Source: an uncultured Actinomycetes bacterium
Lineage (GTDB): Bacteria > Actinomycetota > Actinomycetes > S36-B12
Assembly: GCA_937876275.1 (NCBI GenBank)
Contig: CALFIA010000121.1
Location: 1-10,708, forward strand
DNA length: 10,708 bases
Direction: 5' to 3'
Shown: positions 1 to 6,723 of the stretch, one piece after another
Position numbering within the stretch: position 1 is the first letter of the stretch
Layout of the letters: every line of letters starts with the position of its first letter
Program-made: the position numbers and the translations under genes
Notes under the pieces: model-generated
What the model was told of the DNA's origin: nothing
Seen by the model: only the letters and a program-made list of their open reading frames with translations
The model's database searches: none

Positions 1-853
1 GGCGCTCCCAGCCGGCGCGTGCCAGTTCCATGGCGAGGGCCTGTGCGGCAGCCGCGTCGGTCGCGGTGACGACGGCGGTAAGGCCATTGAAGGCCGTATC
101 GGCGAAGGCGAAGCCGCCCATGACGGAGACGTTGAGGACGACCCCATCATAGGGTGCCTCGCGCATGCGGCTCTGGCCGAGGTCGATCAACTCGCCGTAG
201 GGGCGATGATGCGCGTCGGTGCCGGTCAGCATCGTCACGGTGGGGGGCACGATGGGCAGGCGGACCTTGGCGATATGGGTTTTGGTGCCGGCGAGCAGGC
301 GGGAGAGGAGATGGGCGGCCTCGGTGCCGCAGGCGCGCATGTCCATATGCGGGTTGGTGCGGTAGCCGATGAAGCCGTTGATGGTGGCGATATCGGCATC
401 CGAGATGTTGCCGTGCAGGTCATAGGTGGCGACGATGGGCACATCCGGGCCGACGATACGGCGGACCAGGGTTTGGATGGTGCCTTCGGGGTCGTCGTCG
501 TGTTCGACGAGGCCGGCCCCGTGCATGACGCAGTAGACGCCATCAACCGGTCCGGCGGCTTCGAGACGGGTTTGCAGATCGGCGATAAAGCGGCGGAAGA
601 AGCCGCTTTCGACGGGCCCGTTGGGCTCGGCCATGGCGAGCGCGATGGGCACCGGCGTCCATGGGCCGGCCTTGTCCATGGCGGCGACGAAGCCTGGCAG
701 TTCGGCCAGCATGCGCGGCGCGGCGGCGCGCGCGTCGTCCAGGATCGCGCTGCCGTGGAGCAGGGTTTTGGCCGCGAAATCCTGCGCGGTGGCGATGGGG
801 GCGAAGCGGTTGCATTCGATGGAGAAGCCCAGCAGGGCGATGCGTCGGCTCAT
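1..853 (-). CDS. M81 family (MlrC-like) metallopeptidase, partial (C-terminus beyond window)
   Basis: The frame stays open from an ATG at 853 to the window edge, giving 284 residues with no stop, so the C-terminus is missing. The N-terminus (SRRIALLGFSIECNRFAP) matches the opening strand and loop of the M81/MlrC family, whose founder opens the cyclic toxin microcystin. Metal-ligand motifs are visible: TYDLHGN with Asp145 and His147, then YRTNPHMD with His169, the DxH...H zinc set of MlrC. HGAGLVEHDDDPEG (111-124) is another family signature. Most members have unknown substrates, and many lie in amino-acid or peptide catabolic clusters, so microcystin itself should not be assumed. The start overlaps the stop of the upstream PLP-enzyme fragment as ATGA, so the two were translationally coupled in their source genome. 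Sample lines here are about 75% GC, well above the rest of the window, which suggests a different source organism. Confidence 0.9.
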   Translation of the reverse strand, partial: MSRRIALLGFSIECNRFAPIATAQDFAAKTLLHGSAILDDARAAAPRMLAELPGFVAAMDKAGPWTPVPIALAMAEPNGPVESGFFRRFIADLQTRLEAAGPVDGVYCVMHGAGLVEHDDDPEGTIQTLVRRIVGPDVPIVATYDLHGNISDADIATINGFIGYRTNPHMDMRACGTEAAHLLSRLLAGTKTHIAKVRLPIVPPTVTMLTGTDAHHRPYGELIDLGQSRMREAPYDGVVLNVSVMGGFAFADTAFNGLTAVVTATDAAAAQALAMELARAGWER

Positions 854-1113
854 AACGCGATCCCCAGCATTTCAGCGATGCGTGGCGTCGCCTTGAGGCC
901 GGTGCCGGTCATGACCAGCACGGTCGTCTGTTCGGCCGCGATGGTGCCGGCCTCGAGCAGGCGGGCGCAGGCGGCGGCGGCCTGGGCGCAGGTGGGTTCG
1001 ACATAGATGCCGATGCGGGCCAGATCGAGCGTGGCGGTCGCGATTTCGGCCTCCGTCAGCAGAATGGCGCCGCCCTTTGTGGCACGCAGGGCGGCAAGAC
1101 ATTCGCGCAGGCG
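850..1113 (-). CDS. Threonine-synthase-like PLP-dependent enzyme, C-terminal fragment
   Basis: About 87 residues at the C-terminal end of a fold-type II PLP enzyme, closest in pattern to threonine synthase and related ammonia-lyases. The sequence runs RLRECLAALRATKGG, then LLTEAEI, then GIYVEPTCAQAAAA, and ends with VLVMTGTGLKATPRI. The EPT-C/S-A segment and the late TGTGLK loop, which helps bind the cofactor phosphate, are typical of this family's second half. The catalytic lysine domain is absent because the frame runs directly into the N-terminus of FabD. The stop (852-850) overlaps the M81 start by four bases, so this was the upstream gene of a two-gene unit. The exact reaction cannot be told from the tail: threonine synthase, diaminopropionate ammonia-lyase or a related enzyme are all possible. 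The true 5' part lies on some other contig if the junction is artificial. Confidence 0.72.
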   Translation of the reverse strand, partial: RLRECLAALRATKGGAILLTEAEIATATLDLARIGIYVEPTCAQAAAACARLLEAGTIAAEQTTVLVMTGTGLKATPRIAEMLGIAL

Positions 1114-1131
1114 CAGCGGCTGGGCGATCGC
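1114..1131. other. Chimeric junction between two unrelated genes
   Basis: Minus-strand codons here read Ala-Ile-Ala-Gln-Pro-Leu. In FabD these end the DTAIAQPL motif. In threonine-synthase-type enzymes a similar Ile-Ala-x-Pro-Leu-Arg stretch precedes the helix seen just downstream. Everything to the right of this point is actinobacterial FabD and everything to the left is the PLP enzyme. Base composition also shifts: hand-counted lines are 65-78% GC to the left and about 63-65% just to the right. A shared 15-18 bp run would explain the join. The exact breakpoint inside the run cannot be fixed. Confidence 0.75.
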
Positions 1132-1305
1132 GGTGTCACGGATGGTGTCGGCATCGGAGGTAGTGCCGTGGGCGACGAGGTCGATTCCGGCGACAGCACT
1201 AAGCCATTCGAGGCGGTCTTTCACCCCCGGCACGTCAAGCCATGGGGCGAGGAAACCTGGGGTCTGGGAGCCCTGTCCGGGCGCTACGACTACGAGCACG
1301 TTCAT
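1114..1305 (-). CDS. fabD: Malonyl-CoA:ACP transacylase FabD, N-terminal 64 residues only
   Basis: FabD moves malonyl groups from CoA to acyl carrier protein to supply extender units for type II fatty-acid synthesis in the cytoplasm. The start is ATG at 1305, with GGAAGG (1313-1308 on the minus strand) a few bases upstream. The N-terminus VVVAPGQGSQTPGFLAPWL is the standard FabD opening, with the GQGSQ oxyanion-hole loop at 10-14. DTAIAQPL (57-64) is the next conserved block in actinobacterial FabD. The catalytic GHSxGE serine motif, expected near residue 90, is missing because the frame changes identity after residue 64. An intact gene should run about 300 residues and is usually followed by fabH, acpP and fabF. 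Position directly downstream of fasR matches Streptomyces and mycobacteria. The truncated form would be inactive, which supports an artificial join. Confidence 0.9.
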
Positions 1306-1366
1306 AGCCTTCCGTGAACTCAGTGGTGATTGCGCTGCCGAACAAGCCAATGTCGAGCGCTTACAT

Positions 1367-1383
1367 TTGTAGGAATCCTACAA
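1367..1383. promoter_or_regulatory. Perfect 17-bp palindrome, candidate FasR operator
   Basis: TTGTAGGAATCCTACAA has 8-bp perfect inverted arms around one central base. It covers the fasR stop codon (1380-1378) and sits 61 bases upstream of the fabD start, where an activator of fabD would bind. The one-base centre is too tight for an RNA hairpin and suits a dimeric DNA-binding protein. FasR of Streptomyces coelicolor is known to act on the adjacent fab operon promoter. That this palindrome is its site here is inference. No clear -35/-10 pair is evident in the rest of the 72-bp gap. Confidence 0.6.
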
Positions 1384-2517
1384 GGTTGTGAGTCGGCCCA
1401 GGGTGAGCGCGAGGCGAAGGGCATACGCGCCGCGGGCCTCGATGGGGGAGAACCCGGTGATCTCGGCGATTCGTCGGAGGCGATATCTGACGGTATTCGG
1501 GTGGACCACCAGAATCCGAGCCGTCGCCTCCAGCGATGGTGACTGCTCGAGATAGGCGGCGGCGGTGGCCACAAGCGCCGGGTCGGCCACCAGCGGGAGG
1601 TAGGCGGTGGCAATGAGGTGCTCGACTGCACTCGAATCACCGAGCAGTGCCCGCTCGGGCAGAAGCTCGTCGGCCGCAACGATGCGCGGGGCTGCGGGCC
1701 AGCCCGGTGCAGCCCGCAGGCCGCTGATGGTCTCGCGGGCCTGCTCGGGAAGTGACAGGAAGCCGGTGATGACGTGGCTATGCACGACCGGCCCCGGCCC
1801 GAAATGCGGTGCGAGTAGTCGCGCAGTGCGATCGGCATCGACGACCCCGCCGGCAATTGCGAGCAAGGTGGTGCCGTGAATACCGGTCAAAAGTTCGACG
1901 TCATGGTGGAGTGCCGCTCGACGCAGCACGTCGAGTGATGCCTCCGGATGACCGACAGGTGCCGCACCGGCAAGCACCATGAGAGAAGTGCGGTTGGACC
2001 AGCCCAGTGCGTTAACTCGACCGATCACGGACTCGTCGAGCTCGTCGCGCAGCAGTGCATCCACGACCAGAGACTCAAGTCGCGCATCCCAAGCTCCGCG
2101 AGCTTCGGCAGCACGGGCGTAGACCTCAGCTGCAGAGAATGCGATCTCGCGCGAGTACCGCAGAATCGATTCGCGAAGCCGCGGTCGGTCTTTCTCCTCG
2201 GCGAGATCATCAATGCCGGCCTCGACAACATCGATGGTGGTGCGCACGAGATCAACGGTCTGCTCCAGTGAGATCACACGGGCCAATTCGCGCGGTGCGG
2301 CACCGAAGACGTCGGCGGTGAGTGCCCGATTGGAGCCGTGCGCGCTATGCCATTCGATGAACGCATTGATACCGGCCTGTGCGACAGAGGCGACCCAGGT
2401 GCGCTCTTGGGCGCCGAGCTCGCGGTACCAAGGGAGGGATTCCTCCATCCGCAGAGTCGCAGCAGTGGTCAATGCTCCCGCGGCGAGCGAGAGTCGACGA
2501 TCGCCGGATTCGGTCAC
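1378..2517 (-). CDS. fasR: FasR-type PucR-family transcriptional regulator of fatty-acid synthesis
   Basis: A 379-residue cytoplasmic regulator. The N-terminal part contains LPWYRELGAQERTWVASVAQAGINAF, a block typical of actinobacterial FasR/Rv2242 proteins. The C-terminus carries the PucR-type helix-turn-helix, with recognition segment HPNTVRYRLRRI at about 339-350. The middle resembles the GGDEF-like regulatory region of this family. FasR (SCO2386) in Streptomyces coelicolor activates the neighbouring fabD operon, and the same arrangement is seen here. The GTG at 2517 is chosen as start because it begins two bases after the upstream stop (TGA 2522-2520) and includes the family's leading helix. 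A longer frame reaching into the upstream gene is not credible. There is no strong ribosome binding site, so translation is probably coupled. A strong palindrome over its stop codon is a likely target. Acyl-CoA sensing is plausible but not shown by the sequence. Confidence 0.88.
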   Translation of the reverse strand: MTESGDRRLSLAAGALTTAATLRMEESLPWYRELGAQERTWVASVAQAGINAFIEWHSAHGSNRALTADVFGAAPRELARVISLEQTVDLVRTTIDVVEAGIDDLAEEKDRPRLRESILRYSREIAFSAAEVYARAAEARGAWDARLESLVVDALLRDELDESVIGRVNALGWSNRTSLMVLAGAAPVGHPEASLDVLRRAALHHDVELLTGIHGTTLLAIAGGVVDADRTARLLAPHFGPGPVVHSHVITGFLSLPEQARETISGLRAAPGWPAAPRIVAADELLPERALLGDSSAVEHLIATAYLPLVADPALVATAAAYLEQSPSLEATARILVVHPNTVRYRLRRIAEITGFSPIEARGAYALRLALTLGRLTTL

Positions 2518-2519
2518 GG

Positions 2520-3671
2520 TCAGCCGATGGATGCGCCGGTGACTGCGCTCACGATCTTGCCGATGCCGAAGGTCACGGCAGCTGCGCCGACGCCCCACAT
2601 CAACTGGCGTCCGACAGAGAAGAACACATTGCGGCCCGAGAGCTTGCCCACGGTTGCCCCCACGATGATCATCGCGAGCAGAGACAGGCAGATTGCCGCA
2701 ATGAGTGCTGCGGTACCGCTCAGGAAGAAGTAAGGCAGCACGACGAACGATGCGCCAACAGCAAAGGAGATGAAACTCGAGATTGCGACCTTGACCGGCG
2801 AGCCCAGCTCATCGGGATCTAGACCGAGCTCCTCGCGGGCGAGGGTCTCGAGGGCCATCTTCGGATCAGACATGATTTGTGCCGCTGTCTGGGCCGCGAC
2901 TTCGCGCGAGATTCCCTTGGCGCGGTAGATGAGCTCGAGTTCCTTCTGCTCCTCTTCCGGCTTATCGCGGAGCTCTGATGCTTCCATCTCGATCTCGCGA
3001 CGGAAGAGATCGCGCTGGCTCGCGACGCTGACGTACTCGCCGGCCGCCATCGAGAAGGCTCCGGCGAACAGGCCAGCCAGCCCGGCAAAAAGTACGGTGC
3101 TGTTCGCGGTCTGGGCGCCAGCGAAGCCCATCACGAGAGCAGTGTTGGAGACGAGGCCGTCGCTGATGCCGAACACCGCTGCTCGAATTGATCCCGAGCG
3201 GTCAGTGCGATGCCACTTCTCGCCATCACCGGGGCGAAGCACCCGGTGAGGTGCTCGGCCCTGCAGGACTACTTGCGAGGGATCCTCACGCATCATACGA
3301 AGGGCCTCGGCATGGGCCCGCTCGTCGTCGCTCATGCCCAACGGTGCTTCGGGTTCATCGTCATACATGCCCGACGCGGCGCCTTCTACGTCTTCGAGTG
3401 TCTGCAGCACGCCATCGAGACCAGCTGCACGCGCACGTGCGAGCAGACCGGCATCGTTCGGGTCGAGATCGACGGGGGCAGGGGGGACAGGAATTCCGTA
3501 CTCTCCGAGCTTTTCGATCCAGTGCGCTGCGTGATGCTCCTCGATCTCGGCTAGTTCGAGCAACGCCTCGCGACGATCTCCGTCGGTTGTCTCGGCCAGC
3601 GCGCGATACAGCAACACTGCATTGCGCTCTGCCTCGAGATAGCCGAGGAATCGCTTCGGGTCCTGTGACAT
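2520..3671 (-). CDS. Ferritin-like (erythrin)-VIT1/CCC1 fusion membrane transporter for iron or manganese
   Basis: A 383-residue protein with two parts. Residues 1-130 form a ferritin-like four-helix domain with candidate di-iron ligands in the first helix (Glu13/Glu15), ELAEIEEHHAAHW (Glu44xxHis47) and DDERAHAEAL (Glu117xxHis120). Residues 160-383 form a VIT1/CCC1 membrane domain: FGISDGLVSNTALVMGFAGA (167-186), then GAFSMAAGEYVSVASQRD (204-221), a charged cytoplasmic helical hairpin rich in Glu (about 222-290), and three late hydrophobic segments (about 296-318, 320-342, 353-375). Er-VIT1 proteins such as MbfA in rhizobia export iron under stress; the direction and metal here are not proven. 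ATG at 3671 follows the aceE stop by one base, and the next gene starts two bases after this stop, so it lies inside the aceE-fasR operon. This gene is absent from the mycobacterial version of the locus. Confidence 0.88.
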   Translation of the reverse strand: MSQDPKRFLGYLEAERNAVLLYRALAETTDGDRREALLELAEIEEHHAAHWIEKLGEYGIPVPPAPVDLDPNDAGLLARARAAGLDGVLQTLEDVEGAASGMYDDEPEAPLGMSDDERAHAEALRMMREDPSQVVLQGRAPHRVLRPGDGEKWHRTDRSGSIRAAVFGISDGLVSNTALVMGFAGAQTANSTVLFAGLAGLFAGAFSMAAGEYVSVASQRDLFRREIEMEASELRDKPEEEQKELELIYRAKGISREVAAQTAAQIMSDPKMALETLAREELGLDPDELGSPVKVAISSFISFAVGASFVVLPYFFLSGTAALIAAICLSLLAMIIVGATVGKLSGRNVFFSVGRQLMWGVGAAAVTFGIGKIVSAVTGASIG

Positions 3672-3672
3672 G

Positions 3673-6429
3673 TCAGCCTGAGCCCTCGGTGTTACCTGCG
3701 TCTGCTGCCGACGGATCGTCGAGCGAGTAACGATCGACGGCTTCGCGCAGGCGGTTGCGATCGAACTGGCCCTGCTTGGCCAGCATGGTGAGCGCCTGCA
3801 CCGTGATCGACTCTCCGTCGACCAGGAAGTGACGACGAAGTGCGCCACGGGTATCGGACATGCCCCAGCCGTCTGTGCCGAGTGACACGAACTCCTGCGG
3901 AACCCATTCGCGGATCTGATCTTGCACCGCGCGCATCCAATCGGACACGGCCACGACGGGGCCTTGACGACCTTGGAGGCGCGAAGTGACATAAGGAATC
4001 TGCTGCTCGGCGTCGGGATTGAGGAAGTTGAAGCGATCGGCTGCGAGCCCATCGCGACGAAGCTCATTCCATGATGTGACCGACCAGACGTCAGCGAAGA
4101 CGCCCCACTGCTCTCGCAGGAGTTCTTGTGCCTTCAGTGCCCAGTTCACGCCCACGCCACTGGCGAGCAACTGCACATGCGGCCCATCACCGTGGGACTC
4201 ACTGACCAGGTGCATGCCGCGCAGGATTCCGTCAACATCGACGTTCTCCGGCTCCGCCGGTTGCGGGTACGGCTCGTTGTAAACGGTGAGGTAGTAGTAG
4301 ATGTCCTCAGGGTTCTCGCCATACATCCGGCGCAAGCCGTCCTTGACGATGTGGCCGAGCTCGTAGCCAAACGCCGGGTCATATGCGACGACGGCCGGGT
4401 TGGTTGCCGCGAGCAAGAGCGAGTGGCCATCTTCATGCTGAAGGCCTTCGCCGTTGAGCGTGGTGCGACCTGCGGTTGCGCCGAGAACAAATCCGCGAGC
4501 CATCTGATCCATCGCTGCCCAGAAGGCATCACCCGTGCGCTGGAAACCGAACATCGAATAGAAGATGTAGATCGGAATCACGGCTTCGCCATGCGTCGAG
4601 TACGAAGTGCCAGCGGCAGTGAACGACGCAACTGACCCGGCCTCGTTGATGCCCTCGTGAAGGATCTGGCCCGAGACGGACTCCTTGTACGACAGCATCA
4701 GTTCGCGGTCGACGGAGATGTACTGCTGACCATGCGGTGAGTAAATCTTCGCGGTCGGGAACATGGCGTCCATGCCGAAGGTGCGAGCTTCGTCAGGGAT
4801 GATCGGAACGAAGCGATGCCCGATGTGCTCGTCCTTCATCAGGTCCTTGAGCAGGCGCACGAAGGCCATCGTCGTTGCGACGGACTGCTTGCCCGAACCG
4901 CGACGCACGACCTCGTAGGCGTCATCACCGGGGAGGGTGAGTGCCTTGGCCACATTGCGACGAGTCGGGACCGAGCCGCCGAGCTTGCTGCGAGTCTCGT
5001 TGACGTAGTGCATGACATCGCTGTCGGGGCCGGGATGGAAGTACGGCGGCAGGTACGGATCGAGCTGCGAGTCGGGGATCGGAATCTCCATGAGATCGCG
5101 GAAATCCTTCAGATCGTCGAGTGACAGCTTCTTCATCTGGTGAGTGGAGTTGCGGCCCTCGAAGTGCGAGCCGAGGGTCCAGCCCTTGATGGTGTGAGCC
5201 AAGATCACGGTCGGCTGACCCTTAGTGGCGTTCGCAGCCTCGTAAGCGGCATACAGCTTCCGATAATCATGGCCACCACGACGCAAGGACCAGATCTCGT
5301 CGTCACTCCAGCCCTCTACGAGCTTGGCCGTGCGCGGATCTCGTCCGAAGAAGTTCTCGCGTACGAATGCGCCGCTTTCGGACTTATAGGTCTGGAAGTC
5401 GCCATCGGGGGTGGAGTTCATCAGGTTGACGAGTGCGCCATCGCGATCTGCGGCGAGCAGTTCGTCCCAGCGACGACCCCAGATGACCTTGATGACATTC
5501 CAGCCGGCGCCGCGGAACAGACTCTCGAGTTCCTGGATGATCTTTCCGTTGCCACGCACCGGGCCATCGAGTCGCTGCAGGTTGCAGTTGACGACGAACA
5601 CGAGATTGTCGAGTTCCTCGCGAGCGGCGAGGCCGATCGCGCCGACTGCATCTACTTCGTCGGTCTCGCCGTCTCCGAGGAAGGCCCAGACCTTCTGATC
5701 CGAGGCGTCCTTGATGCCGCGGTGGGTGATGTACTTGTTGAAGCGCGCCTGGTAGATGGCGTTGAGCGGACCGATGCCCATCGACACAGTCGGGAACTGC
5801 CAGAACCAGGGCAGCAGTCGCGGATGCGGGTACGACGGAAGTCCGCCACCGGGATGCGAAACTTCTTGGCGGAAGCCGTCGAGCTGATGCTCAGTCAGAC
5901 GACCCTCGAGGAAGGCGCGGGCGTAGATGCCGGGGGAGGCGTGGCCCTGGAAGAAGACCTGGTCGCCGCCGCTTGGGTGATCGGGGCCGCGGAAGAAGTG
6001 ATTGAAGCCCACCTCGTACAGCGATGCAGAGGAGGCGTAACTGGAGATGTGACCGCCGACGGAGATGCCGGGGCGCTGAGCGCGATGCACCATGATCGCG
6101 GCGTTCCAGCGAATGATCTGGCGAATACGCGACTCGACTGCCTCATCGCCGGGGAACCAGGGCTCGCGCTCGGGCGGAATGGTGTTGATGTAGTCGGTGC
6201 TGCGAAGGCTCGGCAGGCCGACATTGCGTTCTGCCGCGCGGCGAAGCAGCGAGAGCATCACGTAGCGGGCGCGATAGTTGCCACCCTCGTTGACCAGTTG
6301 ATCGAAGGACTCGACCCATTCCGAGGTCTCATCGGGGTCGACATCGACGTACTGAGTGGGCAGACCACCCGCAAGTAGCGGGTCGCGATCGCGTCCGGGG
6401 GCCACGTATTCCCTTTCGAAGGCCGGCAC
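3673..6429 (-). CDS. aceE: Pyruvate dehydrogenase E1 component, homodimeric type
   Basis: A 918-residue ThDP-dependent E1 that decarboxylates pyruvate and acetylates the lipoyl groups of E2, feeding acetyl-CoA to the TCA cycle and fatty-acid synthesis. Its length fits the homodimeric AceE class (887 in E. coli). The ThDP motif runs from GDGETDE (252-258) to NCN (281-283), followed by LQRLDGP; QGHASPG (161-167) holds an active-site histidine. GGHISSYASSASLYEVGFNHF (125-145 region) is a strong AceE signature. The GTG at 6429 is taken as start because GGAG (6441-6438) lies eight bases upstream; a second GTG eight codons later, with its own GGG-rich site, is possible. It is the first gene of a minus-strand operon and is divergent from DUF3052. 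The frame is intact with no sign of disruption. A 412-codon open frame on the opposite strand is its shadow. Confidence 0.98.
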   Translation of the reverse strand: MPAFEREYVAPGRDRDPLLAGGLPTQYVDVDPDETSEWVESFDQLVNEGGNYRARYVMLSLLRRAAERNVGLPSLRSTDYINTIPPEREPWFPGDEAVESRIRQIIRWNAAIMVHRAQRPGISVGGHISSYASSASLYEVGFNHFFRGPDHPSGGDQVFFQGHASPGIYARAFLEGRLTEHQLDGFRQEVSHPGGGLPSYPHPRLLPWFWQFPTVSMGIGPLNAIYQARFNKYITHRGIKDASDQKVWAFLGDGETDEVDAVGAIGLAAREELDNLVFVVNCNLQRLDGPVRGNGKIIQELESLFRGAGWNVIKVIWGRRWDELLAADRDGALVNLMNSTPDGDFQTYKSESGAFVRENFFGRDPRTAKLVEGWSDDEIWSLRRGGHDYRKLYAAYEAANATKGQPTVILAHTIKGWTLGSHFEGRNSTHQMKKLSLDDLKDFRDLMEIPIPDSQLDPYLPPYFHPGPDSDVMHYVNETRSKLGGSVPTRRNVAKALTLPGDDAYEVVRRGSGKQSVATTMAFVRLLKDLMKDEHIGHRFVPIIPDEARTFGMDAMFPTAKIYSPHGQQYISVDRELMLSYKESVSGQILHEGINEAGSVASFTAAGTSYSTHGEAVIPIYIFYSMFGFQRTGDAFWAAMDQMARGFVLGATAGRTTLNGEGLQHEDGHSLLLAATNPAVVAYDPAFGYELGHIVKDGLRRMYGENPEDIYYYLTVYNEPYPQPAEPENVDVDGILRGMHLVSESHGDGPHVQLLASGVGVNWALKAQELLREQWGVFADVWSVTSWNELRRDGLAADRFNFLNPDAEQQIPYVTSRLQGRQGPVVAVSDWMRAVQDQIREWVPQEFVSLGTDGWGMSDTRGALRRHFLVDGESITVQALTMLAKQGQFDRNRLREAVDRYSLDDPSAADAGNTEGSG

Positions 6430-6545
6430 TTCGGGGTCTCCGAGTGGCCGGGGTTATGGGCAGGGGCAGTGCTGGGTCATGCAGGTGGTGCGACGGGGGT
6501 TACCAGTTCCCGCTAATCCTTCCATGTCTGCCGCGGGTGCGCGTG

Positions 6546-6585
6546 GAGGGGACTGAACGCGGGATTTCATCCCTAGTTCAGCCTC
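6546..6585. promoter_or_regulatory. Interrupted inverted repeat in the aceE/DUF3052 control region
   Basis: Arms pair in three nested blocks: GAGG/CCTC, CTGAAC/GTTCAG and GGGAT/ATCCC, separated by small unpaired steps (GGA, GC/TA) and closed by a TTC loop. The structure could act as DNA (CTGAAC half-sites 17 bases apart) or as a hairpin in either leader RNA. It lies about 117 bases upstream of the aceE start and about 139 upstream of the DUF3052 start. Only a short T-run follows, so an intrinsic terminator is less likely than an operator. Confidence 0.5.
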
Positions 6586-6591
6586 TTTATG

Positions 6592-6616
6592 GGCCGAGTT
6601 CGACTCGACTTCGGCC
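6592..6616. promoter_or_regulatory. 25-bp near-perfect palindrome, candidate operator
   Basis: Arms GGCCGA...TCGGCC at the ends and TCGA...TCGA inside flank a single central C at 6604. Ten of twelve arm positions are complementary; only the two steps between the blocks fail. A one-base centre favours protein binding over an RNA hairpin. It begins seven bases after the neighbouring inverted repeat, midway between the divergent genes aceE and DUF3052, so a bound protein could influence both. The cognate regulator is not known. Confidence 0.5.
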
Positions 6617-6623
6617 TGGTCGC

Positions 6624-6652
6624 TTGCGCTTGGCCCTCAGGCGGTGTGGACT
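6624..6652 (+). promoter_or_regulatory. Weak candidate promoter for the DUF3052-ahpE unit
   Basis: TTGCGC (6624-6629) and TGGACT (6647-6652) are spaced by 17 bases and loosely resemble sigma-70-type -35 and -10 boxes. Transcription would begin near 6659, giving a leader of about 65 bases that includes the two alternative hairpins before the start codon. The -10 match is poor, so this is only the best visible candidate. No convincing promoter for aceE was found on the other strand; the remaining parts of 6430-6723 show no further signal. Confidence 0.25.
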
Positions 6653-6691
6653 ACCGACCACGGCAGGCCGAATGGCCCGCCGGAGCGGGTG

Positions 6692-6718
6692 GTGAGCCCG
6701 GCTCACAAGGGTGAGGAG
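6692..6718 (+). promoter_or_regulatory. Leader with two mutually exclusive hairpins covering the DUF3052 ribosome binding site
   Basis: Three segments occur in a row: GTGAGC (6692-6697), GCTCAC (6701-6706) and GTGAG (6711-6715). The middle segment can pair with the first (6-bp stem, CCG loop) or with the third (5-bp stem, AAGG loop). The third segment overlaps the ribosome binding site AGGAG (6714-6718), which sits five bases before the GTG at 6724. The first fold leaves the site open and the second hides part of it. That arrangement is typical of translational switches, but regulation here is inferred from pairing only. Confidence 0.4.
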
Positions 6719-6723
6719 ATCTC

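Noticed and set aside
206..1006. 266-codon plus-strand frame at the left end
   Set aside because: Its low-complexity Gly/Ala/Asp-rich translation is antisense to the M81 peptidase and the PLP-enzyme tail, both of which match known families.
850..1305. A genuine new FabD-PLP fusion enzyme
   Set aside because: Both halves are truncated and lack their catalytic residues, so no activity could be expected; a chimeric join explains the data better.
1306..1350. 15-residue upstream extension of FabD
   Set aside because: FabD proteins begin at the VVVAPGQGSQ strand; the ATG at 1305 has a purine-rich ribosome site and the extension has no family support.
3672..4067. 132-residue N-terminal extension of the VIT1 frame into aceE
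   Set aside because: The extension is out-of-frame aceE sequence; the ATG at 3671 directly after the aceE stop begins the ferritin-like domain.
5140..6378. 412-codon open frame on the plus strand
   Set aside because: It lies wholly antisense to the clearly homologous aceE frame, shows no recognisable motif, and is the usual by-product of high-GC codon use.
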